Shown here piece by piece: positions 11,901 through 26,900 of a stretch of 64,000 bases of DNA. The notes beneath the pieces were generated by a model that had not been told where the DNA came from, ran no database searches, and saw only the letters and a list, made by a program, of their open reading frames with translations. Every line of letters begins with the position of its first letter. Position 1 is the first letter of the stretch. The DNA is from Spisula solida (Eukaryota; Mollusca; Bivalvia; Venerida; Mactridae): the NCBI GenBank assembly GCA_947247005.1, contig OX365945.1, forward strand, positions 16,746,501 through 16,810,500, given 5' to 3'. A program made the position numbers and the translations under genes.

Positions 11901-14900
11901 CATCCCAGGCTAAATGATATTACGGGCCCAGTGTCGTGCACAGGTTTTTGGGCCCGCTGGACCCCTTTAAAGAGGGCTTTGAACGTAGATTTTACAAAAC
12001 TGAAATTACTGGTCCTACCCACCATTGCGGTACGATTCCCTGTGGAATTGCATTAACATTTAGCGCCAAAAAGTTTTTATTTTTCTATAGAAGGGATAAA
12101 AGGCTAGACAAAGGAGTCGGGATCAATGCCCTAAAGGGGCCAAAAAGCTAAAAAAAAGAAGTTTTTCGCGCAAGGGTCACCGCCACATCGTCATTTCCGG
12201 TGACCTTTAGTCGAAATTTTGACAATTTTTCCTACTTTCGGTTTGGGGCAGGTGTGTAGCATCCGGATGTATCGAGTTTTTATCAGTGCTGCAAGTCAAT
12301 AGTGTCTCAGGGACGAGGTATAGGGACCATATGAATTTATCATAGCCCCCCAAAAAATCGTGGTAGCGGAAAGGATATACATGTTTGTCGCCACAAACAG
12401 TTGGCGTTAAATATGTACACATACAAAGAAATAAATTAGGAACTGAAAATATTAGAAAAGCATGAATAATAGGACGATGCCACTCAAAATAGCCCCGAAC
12501 GGGGTCTCTACAAAAACAGCTGTTACTTCCTTAAAAGTCACGATATTAATACAATTTATTTTGGCTTAAAATCAACGTGTTTGTCAAAATAGCAGGTTTT
12601 CCTGGAGACTGGCTCATACTAAATGTACACACAAACTAATTATGTAATACCTTACACACAAATTATAATATTACGTAACTTACTTACAAATATATTATGG
12701 CAATTTCACATTAACTGAAAAATACATATGATAGTTAAATAGGGAAGCTTAAGGACTGAATGTTAATTTATGCATAGATTTATGCATATATTGTGTTCTT
12801 AATTGTTCTGCATGATCCAGTGTTATTTATGAAGGTCTAACATTTCGATTGATCGGTTAGAACATTCCTAAAGCGTAGTCTGAAGAGATGCAATATTGCT
12901 GTGCAAGACGGTTTTGTTGGAAACACCAAACAGTAGATATATGTAAACTGCTGCGAAACACAGCTGTTAAATTATTTAATGTATGTTTATCAGTCTGTCA
13001 CAACTGTACTAGTTTCTGAAACTACAGTTACTAAGTGAGTCAAAAAGACAGGACAAAGACATTTAATATTTTTCACATAGGGTACCAATTAATGTTTGGT
13101 ATTTACACTTAATAAACAAAACTGTTCCTTGTCTTCGACATTTTGTTGCTTCACTGTTCTGCAAATAGTGTTATTATAGACGTGTATATAGGGAAAAACA
13201 TCTGTATATACTTATTTTTGGTGGGCAGTGCAAGTCACGAAATTTCTTCTTCAAGCACCAAAACACACCTAAATTGTTTTCTGAAAGCCCTACACTGATC
13301 TCAGATTATCGTTTTACAACGGACTTATAATAGGCATAAACTTGTTCTTCCACGAGGAATAATTTGACTAATTTCTTAGTTGACTGTTCCTACCAGTATT
13401 TGATAATCCCTACATGTACTGCATTTTAACTTGTGCAGTTGAATATGACTGTTGAATCGTCAATGATATTCTTCCTAGTTTGACTTCGCTATCTCCTATA
13501 GTTCCTATACTCACTCACTCACTCAATCATCCTAGCGCTTTCTGGTGATTGAGGCGACTTCAGAGAATCTCCAGCTTGGTCGGTCGTTCCTAATCAATAG
13601 AGCTGTAAATGATATTTACCTTGAGCAAGGCGTATGACATTAACGGACAGTCTTTCTTGTAGTGTCCATTAGCTTTGCATTCAAAACGTTAAGTAAAGTT
13701 GAACCGAATGTGTACCGTTCCTATTCCAAAGAGCTGTAAATAATGTTCTGCAATTTAATTTGTTTATTTACAGTTCCGAAAGGACATTATTCCTTTACAA
13801 TACGGTGCAACAAGTGCTTCCGAGACCGCATGGCTTGTTGAACCAAGAGGGATTAAGATAGTATCACTGGATGAACGTATAGGTGTGCGTGTTATAAGTC
13901 ATAGTGAAACTAATCAACATGGTAGTTCCTATACGGCTCTACCCGATGACATACTCGGTAAAAGATACTTGACAGCTGACTTAGGTAAGTATACTGGCTA
14001 GATATGTATTTTTGTTTACCTGTACGCTTGAAAAGACCACAAGTATCAAATTTTAATTATGTGTTTTGTTTAATAGATTCCCCGCATTTGTCATCGATCA
14101 TATATCTGCCGCTTTGTTCGTTTGTCCATCAGTTGCCCCTACCCACGAGTGCAAACTTATATGACATCTTAACATGACACAAAGCAGTTGAAAAATGTTT
14201 ACAAAAAGCAGAGTTTAATTATTCCGTAGGTTTTTGTGTGGGTACTGAAAGCATTATTTTTCTAGAGATTTGAATTTTCGTTCATTTTGTGGTTAAATTC
14301 GACGAAATTCAATCCCCATGATTGATCGAACTCCCATATACATAACATGGTTTTACCCTCCCATATATTGTAATCTAAAAATTTACGACCAACACAAAAA
14401 TGGATTTTTAAGAAAGTCCGCTTAATTTAATAATCACGAACATATATGATTTTACATTATTTTTGTTTGCGTGGATATAATCTTATTTTACGAGCCTAGC
14501 CCTATAAATACTTATCCCTATCTTTATTAAGTTACGATAGGCACATAAATATCGCCTCGGCTGAACGTCAATCCTTCCGGCTCTTCCGATGTGTCTTGGC
14601 AACACTCAAAATGTTTTCATTAGCTAGCTTTATATCATTGCATAGAAGGACAGAGCGCAAGAATAGCGACTCCTTATTCTGGAGGTTTGTCATAAACCTT
14701 TTTTTATGTATGTTTGTCTACAACATATGTAGCAATGTGTTAAAGGCAACATGCTATTTATAGGAGGATTGATTGCTATGAGTAAAAGCGTTTGTTTTGT
14801 GGAAGTTGTACTTTTGTTACGTGTCAAAATATTCCACACGTTATTTCGTAGCATCACAGGAACCTGCTATTTTAATATATGATCCAAACACTATCCAGGA

Positions 14901-17900
14901 CCCCGTCACTGACAAGCCTCGCCCCCCCCCCCATTACAGTAGACAAAATATATTTAATATATTTTCTCTAAGGAATGCTTGTCAGTGTCCGACCACATGA
15001 CCCCCAGTCTATATGCAATGTACATTAACATTCTAGAATCTCCCTCGGACGAGGATGTCGAACTTGTGATAATTGCTACAGAGGACGATACAGATCTAAC
15101 AGTCACTTACAATAATTTTAATGATCAGACTCTGATTACGGTAAGCTATTTTCAAAGTTTGCATTAATACTTCTTTATGGTTTATACTTTTTGTTATCTA
15201 TATTAGTGAAAAAAGATTTATTTTTTACACGTAATCATTCATTGTATTGTTATTATTTAACTAGGCATTTCAGCCGTTTTACTATTGAAACTGGGTAATT
15301 CAGCTTGGGCATTCAGTTGTTTGATTGCCGAATCTAATTCATTGAGCTTTTGACAGCTGGGACTTGGGCAGATAAGTTTCTCTTTCGGGTGGTAGTTGGA
15401 CATTGTACCTAGTATGTTTGTTTGTGTTTACTGTGATTTGCTGCCTTCCCTGTCCGACTTCATATTATCTTTTTGCCTATGGTTTAACGGTATATACATT
15501 CACGAAGATTTACGATTTACACAGTCTCTCATCCTGTTCGCTCATATTGCCGTTTACAAATAATACATATTACGAGGGGTGTTCGAAAAGTTTCTGGACA
15601 ATGCTGTAAGATGTTTAATTTTATATTTATCTATGAACTTTTCTACAATGCTAAATAATACGAGATCAATATACTCGAGCAATTTAACTTTTTCATAAGG
15701 CTCAAAAGTAAATCAGCATCATTCAGAGTGAGATCCCTTCAACTGAATGCACTTATAACACATATTCATTCACAAAATGACGTCAATCTAAGCGCTTAAG
15801 TTTAGCAGCATCTACATGCAGCTTCTTTGTAGACTCATAACTGGTCCCATGGTGACGATCGTTTAAATTACAAGAGAGACAAACACTAATAAATAGCAAA
15901 TTTTGGAGAGTTAGGTGTAGTCAATAGAGTATTGGTGCGGTTTTTGAATTATTGTGGTAACATGGCTTAGATGGGAAGCATGGCTTAGAGGTTTTAGGAC
16001 GTATTGTCTAAAGAAAGCTTTGTGACTGGAGTGGGAGAGTAATTGTTTTGTAGTCAGTATACTGATCGTAGTTTTCGCCTGTTACATTGTCTCTTATTTT
16101 GCAAAAATAAGGGGGCGTGACCCTACCACTGTGTTAACTTTCCGGGCCGGGAAACGGTTGTAACCGGGTCTAGATGTGTTGTACTACATAAAACAATGAA
16201 CAATTTATCTAACATTTAACGTGTATTAAGTTATATTTCAGGTATTTCGCTGAACAGTCTGTGTTTTGAATTTCATGACTGTCGTTGTTCACAAATTATT
16301 CTGACAGTCCCGACTGCAACCGTTTCCCGGCCCGATGATGCGTTAAATAGTGGATTCATATAGGGGCCAGAAAAATCCGTTTCCAACCTGTTATCTTTGT
16401 ATAATAATGATTAGATGATGGGAAATTTCATAATTTCTTAGGCCTGTGCATACATCAGTGGTCAGAATTTAGTACGTTTATGCAACTACAAGCATCTTTG
16501 CCACTAGCCATATGTTATTGCATAGGAAATACAGTGTGTAAAAATGGAAACTGAACTTTTTCGTTCCGCGCCTTTTCGTACCTGCTCAAAATCAATAAAC
16601 AATGCTAGCGTCGGAGCTAAAATGAGGATCGGTCAAATTTGTTTAACCTCGTGTAATATATTTAACTACGGATTTTGACAGTTGCAATGTGGGTAGAGGT
16701 GACTATGGTGATAATTCCGACACACTTTGTGGTTGCAATAGAAACGGAAATACCATTAGTGTATTTATCTATCGCTTTAAGTAAGGAATGGAATCAATCC
16801 CGTAGCTTTCAATTATTATGTGCATTATTCTATACAATTTGTTTAACCACAAACGACATTAGAATACAGATATACAATATACATGCATTGGTTTTCAGGT
16901 TGGTACAACGCAAGTAAATTTGGCAACACATTCTTCCACAACGGTCAAAATAAATGAGGGGGAAACGTTTAGTGTGGTGTGCGACAGTGACTGTTTTCAG
17001 CTCGTGTTAGTTGGTTCCAAGGAAGTCGGTGTTGTGATTGGATTAGACAATAATGAACATGCATATAGTGGAACAGAAGGTCATATAATGACACAGGTTC
17101 GGTTTTGTAAAAAACAGTGCTTATCATTTATGTAGTTGTTGTCATGCATATACTTGACTATTTTATTCCTGTTTTATTTACCAAATGATTGAGCTTCCAT
17201 TGTACCATGTGACTCCGTACACTATTATTAAGTATCAGTGATGAGATCTGCTACATCTATTTAGGTTATTTAACATTGTTACGCACGATGCAGACATATA
17301 GTTGGACGATTATCCATGCATGGAACTATGTATTAACACTAGTGAAGTCTAGTTGTACATATTGCCAGTGCACATTGGAGTCACACAATTATTTTAATTA
17401 TTAATTAGATCCACTCATCTAACAAAGGCATATTTCTTGTTTTTATATCAACACAGCTCACACCAGTGGAAAATTATGGCGAGGAGTTTTTATCTGTTTT
17501 TCCAAGCTCATTCGGACCTACATATAAATTTCGAAATGATGACCTAACCTTGGCTACATACACCACATCTGAATCATTGAAATTTAGCAGTCCTGTTTCC
17601 ATGTATTTGCATACTCAAGGAGGTAAGTTTTTATGCCCCCGGAGGATGGCCTATTAAAACTGAACCGTCCGTATGTCCGTACGCATCCACATGTAGTTGT
17701 GGGGTGTGGAACAATATGCTATACTCAGATTCTATTCATTTTGTTGCTTACAGGGTGAAAAATGTTGCTTATGGGGTGCGACAAACAAAAGTATGAACAA
17801 AAACAACACCACAATGTCAAGTCAGTGAGAACGTCCGTCCGTCAATCCGTACTCACCCACATGTAGTTTTGGTGTGTGGAACAATAGGCTATATTTAGAT

Positions 17901-20900
17901 TCTATTCATTCCGTTGCTTACGGGGTGCAAAATGCTCCGTATGGGTTTTACAAACATAATGATGAACAAAAGAAAACCCCACAATGTCAAGTCAGTGAGA
18001 ACGTCCGTCCGTTTGTCCGGGAATTCTGGTTAAAGTTTTTAATAAAGTTGGTATACTTATCTACTATCATAAGACAATGGCACTCGACAAGGGGCATAGC
18101 GTTATAATGGTTGTGTAAGGAGTATTTACCCTATTCAACTTGGGTATTTTTGTTAAAGTTTCATTAAAAAAAGTTACATATTTTGTTTACTAGCAATGCA
18201 AGTACGTATGCTTTCGAATCTTTGTTTTATCTTCGTGTTGACTTGATTGTGCACATTCCGGCTGATTCGAGATATTTTCCCCCGCCGATGAAAGGTTGGG
18301 GGTATGACGTTGTCCAGCCGTCAGCCCGCAGCCATTTCTCTGTAACTAGCTGGTAAATGTTATAAAACTTGGAATAACTGCCATTCTAAGGCCTGTCCAG
18401 TTTTTTGCTGATCTATGAATAACTCTGGTCGCCATGACAACCGATTGGAAAAACTTTAAAGCAATAATAAAAAATCAACCACTGGCCAGATATCAAAATT
18501 AGTTTTACAGAAAAAGTTGTTGTGTGGCCCTCTTACAAAATTGACATTTTTGTTCATTATTTGTCGAAACACATGGCCGCCAGTAGGTTGGGCTCGTTTT
18601 CCCATATACAAATAGTAAAGTCTTTAAAAATCTTCTTCTTAAAGTACTGGTTGGATTTAAATTATGATTTGGTAGAAATGTTCGTTTGGTGATCCTTTTT
18701 AAATAAAGCTGAAATAATTGAAATTTATAAGTAACTCTGGTTGCCATGGCAACCGATTGGAAAAATATTTTAAAAACCATTAAAAATCAACCACTTGCCA
18801 GATTTCAAAACACATTCACAGATTCTGAAATACTCGTTGGGTGAATCTCCATGGCAGGCAGTGGGTGGGGCAAGTTTACCCCTATATATAAATAGTGAAG
18901 TATTTTTATCTGCGGACAGGATTTCATTACATATTGGTTACAATATTCCTTGAGTGCTCCATTCTATAAATAGCTACATAATTGAAATTAATGCAGAACC
19001 ATGGCAACTGAATCAATGTCCTGTTTTAATATGGTTGTTCTAGTTCAATGGGCACAGGTGAGCGATACAGGGAAATCTTGGTCCACTTGTTTGTTGGTCA
19101 ATTTTCCTTTGGTTTATTGAATAATTTCGTTTACTAACTAGCTGGTAGAATTTCATGAACATTAAGATAAATATGAACAACCATACTGTCATGATGCAAG
19201 TCAAGTTGTTTTTATTAGTCAATTTTCGGTTGAGTTATTGCCCGTGATTTATTGAACAATTGTTATACGATGGAAGCTTACATACCAAACTGTGCAATGG
19301 AACACTGATTACCTGCAGGCGGGGGATATCAATTCAACGAATTTGCTTGTTGGTATAACATTTTATTCTTTTCAACAGCTCAACTACTTTCACTCGGTAA
19401 AGATGCTTTCCAAACGGATACGAGCCTAGGTGGTGTACCAGATAGGGCTGTGGATGGAAACACCGCTACAGTTTTGTCAAGTGATTCATGTACGCATACA
19501 CTTACTACAAGCGGTACATGGTGGGAGGTAGATTTGGGTCAAATATACACCATCGATAAGGTGGTTATATATGGGAGGACAAACTACTGCTGTCGTAAGT
19601 CTTCTTATTGTTGCTGTCACTTTTTCAAACAACAGACACAGACGCATAAACGTATTATTTTTATTAGTCCAACACGTTGCCAATACATCGATTGTTTATT
19701 AGTCCAACACTCGTCGAGACATTGATTGTTTATTTGTCCAACATTCGTCGAGACATCGATTGTTTATTAGTCCAACACGTCGCCAAGACATCGATTTTTT
19801 ATTTGTCCAACACGTCGCAAAGACACCGATTGTTTATTAGTCCAACACGTCGCAAAGACACCGATTGTTTATTAGTCCAACATGTTGCCAAGACATCGAT
19901 TGTTTATTAGTCCAACACATTGCAAGTACACCGATTGTTTATTAGTCCAACATGTTGCCAAGACATCGATTGTTTATTAGTCCAACACATTGCCAATACA
20001 CCGATTGTTTATTAGTCCAACACATTGCCAATACACCGATTGTTTATTAGTCCAACACATTGCCAATACACCGATTGTTTATTAGTCCAACACCTCGCCG
20101 ATACATCGATTGTTTTTTAGTCCAACACTCGCCGAGACATCGATGGTTTATAATAATTTATTATATGGCCATCACTCGCCATGACATCGATTGTTAATTA
20201 GTCCAACACTGGCCTAGACATCGATTCTATGTTAGTCCAGCATTTGTCAAGAAATATATTGTTCTTCAGTCAAACACGTTGACGACAAATCTATTGCCTA
20301 TTAGTTAAGCAACTTGCAGAAAAATCGAGTGTTTATTAGTCCAGCACTCGTCGAGACATCGATTGTTTATTAGTCCAACACGTTGCCAAGACATCGATTG
20401 TTTATTAGTGTCTCGACCGGCTCACGGAAAATTCCGACCGGCGCAGTTACACGACAGTGTGTTTATAAGTCCAGCATTTGTCTAGATATGGCTTGTTTAT
20501 AAGTCCAGCATTTGTCTAGATATGGCTTGTTTATAAGTCCAGCATTTGTCTAGATATGGCTTGTTTATAAGTCCAGCATTTGACGAAATATGGCTTGTTT
20601 ATAAGTCTAGCATTTGTCTAGATATGGCTTGTTTATAAGTCCAGCATTTGACGAGATATGGCTTGTTTATAAGTCCAGCATTTGTCTAGATATGGCTTGT
20701 TTATAAGTCCAGCATTTGACGAGATATGGCTTGTTTATAAGTCCAGCATTTGTCTAGATATGGCTTGTTTATAAGTCCAGCATTTGACGAGATATGGCTT
20801 GTTTATAAGTCCAGCATTTTTCTAGATATGGCTTGTTTATAAGTCCAGCATTTGTCTAGATATGGCTTGTTTATAAGTCCAGCATTTGTCTAGATATGGC

Positions 20901-23900
20901 TTGTTTATAAGTCCAGCATTTGTCTAGATATGGGTTGTTTATAACTCCAGCATTTGTCTAGATATGGCTTGTTTATAAGTCCAGCATTTGTCTAGATATG
21001 GCTTGTTTATAAGTTCAGCATTTGTCGAGATATGGCTTGTTTATAAGTCCAGCATTTGTCTAGATATGGCTTGTTTATAAGTCCAGCATTTGTCTAGATA
21101 TGGCTTGTTTATAAGTCCAGCATTTGACGAGATATGGCTTGTATATAAGTCCAGCATTTGACGAGATTTGGCTTGTTTATAAGTCCAGCATTTGTCTAGA
21201 TATGGCTTGTTCATAAGTCCAGCATTTGTCTAGATATGGCTTGTTTATAAGTCCAGCATTTGTCTAGATATGGCTTGTTTATAAGTCCAGCATTTGTCTA
21301 GATATGGCTTGTTTATAAGTCCAGCATTTGTCGAGATATGGCTTGTTTATAAGTCCAGCATTTGTCTAAATATGGCTTGTTTATAAGTCCAGCATTTGTC
21401 TAGATATGGCTTGTTTATAAGTCCAGCATTTGTCTAGATATGGCTTGTTTATAAGTCCAGCATTTGTCTAGATATGGCTTGTTTATAAGTCCAGCATTTG
21501 TCTAGATATGGCTTGTTTATAAGTCCAGCATTTGTCTAGATATGGCTTGTTTATAAGTCCAGCATTTGTCTAGATATGGCTTGTTTATAAGTCCAGCATT
21601 TGACGAGATATGGCTTGTTTATAAGTCCAGCATTTGTCTAGATATGGCTTGTTTATAAGTCAAGCACTTTGTCGATACATTGTTTATTAGTCCAGCACGT
21701 CATCGCTTAATACGTTTTGACTCCTACACTTCGTACCTTTGATTGATTGTTTTTAATGTTACAGCTAACAGACTGAGGGATGTTCAGTTATTAATCGGTG
21801 ATACCAACGTTGCCTACATACAACAAGCCGTTTATTCTGGGGTACTCCCAACCCCAAGCTACACATTTGAAATGACGTCAATTGTTAATGGACGCTGGGT
21901 GAGGATCACACGCCCCTCGACGGTCAACGAAGTGCTTACACTGTGTGAAGTACAAGTGTTTGGCTACCCGATAGGTGTGTACACACAGTATACAACATAC
22001 AATTGAGACCAATTTACTTTCTTTACATGTATGCCCCCACCAATGTATAGCTACCCGTACATGCATACGTACACGTTGCAATGAAAATTGGCTTGCGGAT
22101 AGGGGATAGGAAAACACTTGTTTTTGTCATGATTCCTAAAAACCGTGGCCGACCATGGGTGGGGTTCGTTTTTCCCTAAATATGTAAAGTAAAATGGTTT
22201 TATCTGAAAGTACATGATTGATTTAATCGTTGGTAAGAAACAATGTTACTTTATTGCTCCATTCTAAAAATACTAAATAATTGAACTCTGGTTTGTTTGC
22301 ATGGCAACAGAAATCGATATTCAGTTGAAATAATTATGATTCTTCTTGGTCAATGTGCACAGGTGAGCGATACTTGGCCATCTTGGTCCTCCCGTTTAAC
22401 TTAGACATTTTTGGTAACTTACAGTAGAGGTATACTATCAACATCCCGTTTTGGGGGCATACGCCCCTTACAGTAACAGCTCATGGTTTGAAAATGTATT
22501 TCTTATTGTTTTGTATTATATGTGTATCTATTGAAAATATAAGGGTTCTACATACAAGGTTGTTTATGGACCTCCGTATTTGAATTTTAATATACTTATT
22601 TGTAGCCAAATTGTGTTCTACATTGTACCGAGCGAACACAGAAAGACCTATTTTCAGCAATGAACGTAACCATGAAAACTATGAGTTGCAAAGAGCATCA
22701 ACAAAGTTATTATTGAGACGATGAGCGATTGACGATTTTGAGACATCATTTCTTAGTATAATATTGTCGATATATGATGAAATAAATGTAAACTAACGTG
22801 TGTCACTTACATCTATAAAGTTGCATGGTGTTAATAAAATAGTCTATATTAGAGTTCATAAGAATTTCATTAATTGCATATTTGTAGGCGATGATGACGA
22901 ATTCCAGGACCCCGTCCTATTGTCAATCCCTGCAGTGTCTCAATGGGGAATCAATTATTTTTTCTACGCACGTTATGGAGCGACGTACAAACTTGTTTTC
23001 GGTATGTTTAACCGATTGTTTATACAAATTTCTCAGGTGTAACACATACTTCATGTATTTTTGTGGTCGGTTATGTCGGAGGCCGGACGTCATCATTCCG
23101 TCATGCCGCTCTCAAAAACCTGGAAACACAGTGGATGCAGCGTGAATATCGTGTCAGACAAGTAATTTAAAATGGCATATAGTCTGGATACGTTCAATTG
23201 CTTGCTGAAGAGCATGTTAGTAATGACTGATCAGTCATTTCACTAAAGAAAGCCGTAATTATTAATAAAATATTATGGTGTATGATCAAAACTACATTGT
23301 TGGTACAAAAGATTTCAACTAATTTGTTCGAACAAGCACCTAATTTTTCCTATTGATCTTGGATAAACGAATAAATGTACGGTGTAGTGAACTTATTTGA
23401 TATCCATTTACTCATAGATTTGGCTTTAGTTCATGACTGGAATGGTTTTACTGAACCACTCGAAGATGTAAAAATGTAATCTACTCAAAATTAAGTCGAA
23501 TTTTGTATCCGATGTATGAAAAAGAATGAACCTCCAGTTTTGTGTCACAGTAAAAAAAAGACATGTGTATTGAAAAAGCATTTTAAAAACGAATCCTATC
23601 ATTTTTGGTATTTTGTTATATGTTCTATTTATACTGTAATAATACTTTGATATTGGGATACTCAAAGAAAAGAAAAGAAAGCAAAAGTAAAAATCCCCGC
23701 ATTTTTCCGGGATTGGGTCCCGTGGTTTCAATTGACTGGTGCATTACATTTCTCGGATCGAGTTTGTAGCTGCGTTTGAAGTTACTGCATCTACATGTAC
23801 AATGTATGTTGACATCCTCCCTTCGAATACAATTCCTCGTCCGACTCCTTACCGTTTGAATACAGCTACATGGAAAGCAGTATTTTAAAAGTGTCATAAT

Positions 23901-26900
23901 CGGTGTGAGTATGTGAGCTTATCGGCCTCCCCCTCTGTCATCCGGTAAGAACACACCATTCTAGATATTTTAAAAGTGTTCCTTTTGTGGGGATTTTTTA
24001 TAATTATTCAACTTGTTCGGTGACTCGATGGTCGAGAAGAAACTTGATAATTTCTGAAACACAAATTTTCAAAACTAATCATCCTGTACTAAAAAGAATA
24101 GCTAGTGTACGCTAAAAAAGCATGTACGAGAAGTTGCTGAATACGTTATAAGTGATTTAGTGTTGCCGAAAATAATGGAGGTGCCCTAGTTTAGTGCTAT
24201 ACGTAAAATAAAGGTACTTTATATTTTGATAAAATCGTGCTTTAAGAGAAGATATTGATTTAAAAGGATGGGTTTTTTCTTTTACTGTTTCAATGGTTAA
24301 AAATCTGAATATATAGGTAAAAAGTATGAACAAAACATCACAAGTTGCAAAAAACGAGTAAAACAGTAGTTAAACTGTAACCCATATTTTGCGGAAACTG
24401 CTGAAGCTTTTCATTTTGTTTCATGCAAATGGAAGCTTTAATGTGTCTAATGTTTCGTGGTAACATTAGTTAAATCATCTAACGTCTCTGAAGTAGAACT
24501 TTTTGAATTTTCCGTGACCACCTCCGTGTGTTGTTTTTGTACGTAACAGTTCGTTGCTTATACCACAAAGTGTAGGCAACGCCAGTTTTGTACCAACACT
24601 GTAGGTTTGATCATAAACAGTGAATATGTGGTAAAATATCTTGTTTGTATGTTTATGTGTCAAAATTAAATGTTCTTGTGAAAAAATTATTTATTGCTTT
24701 TTGTTAAAGTGTATCTCACTTGATGTGACCTTATACAAAGGAAAAGTAAAGGTATCCCAGTGTACCCCACATGGTGTCCCGTAGTGCGCCAAACACGGTG
24801 TCCTCAGAGACAGTTTGATGTTAATATTTTGAAGAATATTCCAAAGACTGATTCCGTAGTGGCAGTTGTATTTGATATCCATTGCATCTAGTACGAGAGG
24901 TGTTCATATATTATATTTTAACAGAATTAATCATCCCGTATTTTCATGAGTTTCACAACGAAATCGAATTGTGTCTATTGGATAGTGTATAGTAATGTAT
25001 CAAGTGATATAAACAACCATTGTGGAATGTAAATGTAATATCCTTAGAACAAAATCTGCTTTTGTATAGAGGGTGCTGATTTTGAATTTTTAGGCCAAAA
25101 ACCTCCCAAGTGCTGATATTTACAATTTCCTTATCTAATCGACGTTTCAACGTTCTCTAGATTTAAATTCTATTGATACTTAATCAGCAGACTTCGGTAT
25201 CCACTGTTTGGGTAAAATATACTTTCCAGTCTAATTCATAAGGTACTTTATGACATGTTTTGTAGGGCGACAGGAAGTTCAGTATTGGTGAAACACCCTG
25301 CCTTTGACATGCAATCAGGAAAAAGACGCGTCACATTTTTGTTCAAAAAACAACTTCTAAACTTTTTGCATAAACAAACTATGCGTTCACTCTTGTCCCC
25401 TGTTCAATCATTTTGAGTTCCGCTTTTCCGTAATATCAACAACAAGACCATGTCATGAAAGCGACCGGGTACACACCAAGCTTAACTTGCTCCAACTCAT
25501 GCCTCTGATCATGATCCTTTCTAAAATATCAGTCTCTGTCTACGTAATAGTTTCCTCTAAGATAAAACATTAACTTCTCGTGAGCGACACATGTTTCCAA
25601 TCACTGTTCCGTAGTCGCATATACAGCCTCCAAGACCTTTGTCTGCGCTCTTTGTTTTGCTGGCCATTGAGCTAATAAACACCGCATTTTTCTGAAACTC
25701 TGCATTTGACATTTTCGAAATAATTCCATTGAAAGTTGCTACTGATACTTACACCTTTCTGCCATCCAACATTGGGTTACTGGATTTGTCCTAGATATCA
25801 CAGAACTAATGAGCATGGCCATTGCTGGTTTCGACCATTTTTGGTGATTTTTAATATTTGGTGCTATTTCGCAAAAACAAGCAAGTGAACGCAGATCACC
25901 CTTGATATGACAAATATCACTGATTGTCTTCACGAACATGGGTAATTCATATTCTAACAACACAGTTTTGATGCTTCTATAGGGACAATTTGTCTTAAAA
26001 AAAGTCAAAAAACACAATAGAAAAATGATGCAAATATGATAAAAAGTGTGTGTATATAATTATTAACACATTTTCTTACATGGTTTAATAGAAGTAAATC
26101 GATTTTATTGTGTTAGTATGACAAAATCCGATGTTCAGTTTTGGTCAAATATAAGTTGAACACCTCTTCCTTCCATATAAAAAAGATTGTTTCATTTCTG
26201 TATAAATGTTAGTGAGGAGATTGAAAACTAAATGTGATTACTCCAGTATCCCATATGTCCATTTCAATATTAAACAAACTCACTTAAATCCTATCATTTT
26301 AGGATAATGGGTTGTGTACAAAACATGGGGAAGTATAAAACAACATTGAGTTCAATATATGATTACCCATTCCGAAACTATATGGCATTAGCTGTAATAT
26401 GATATACAAATTATTAATATCAAACAATAAATAAAAAAAGTTAGGATGGCCATGTTCTCCTTAAATTTTGTACTGAAATCTAGCGAGTCGCAACGTTTTA
26501 TAACTTCCCCATAAACATATTTTTCTTTTCTCAGTTGGAAAATATCTGGATTCGATATCGTTCACAACGGGCAGTGTCACGACGGACTTAGCTGGAACTC
26601 TCCTCTCACACCAACCAGGCTACGTAGCATCGACTTTAGAGTGTAAGTACAACCCTAATATATATAGCAGTAGTATACTGCAGGTTATCACGTGTACGTA
26701 TCTGTATTCGGCTTCAACATTCGATGGCTTAGAATTAGAAGGTCGTAGGAACTACAGTATATACCTTATAATAACTTTTGCTTAGTATTTGGCGGTAACT
26801 ATGGCTAAATGAATAATGCTCCATAAATAAAATGTGATATAACATACGTAATTTACGTTACTTTTCATGAAATAACTAGATTATTAAAAAGAACAGTCAA

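Noticed and set aside
14971..14985. Alternative acceptor CTCTAAG at 14972 for exon 5
   Set aside because: It would break the reading phase from exon 4, whereas the AG at 14985 keeps it.
19677..19910. 77-codon frame with repeated LFISPT phrases
   Set aside because: It runs through the 35-bp minisatellite in intron 8.
19659..21705. CRISPR-like regular repeats
   Set aside because: Repeats are directly adjacent with no unique spacers and lie in a metazoan intron.
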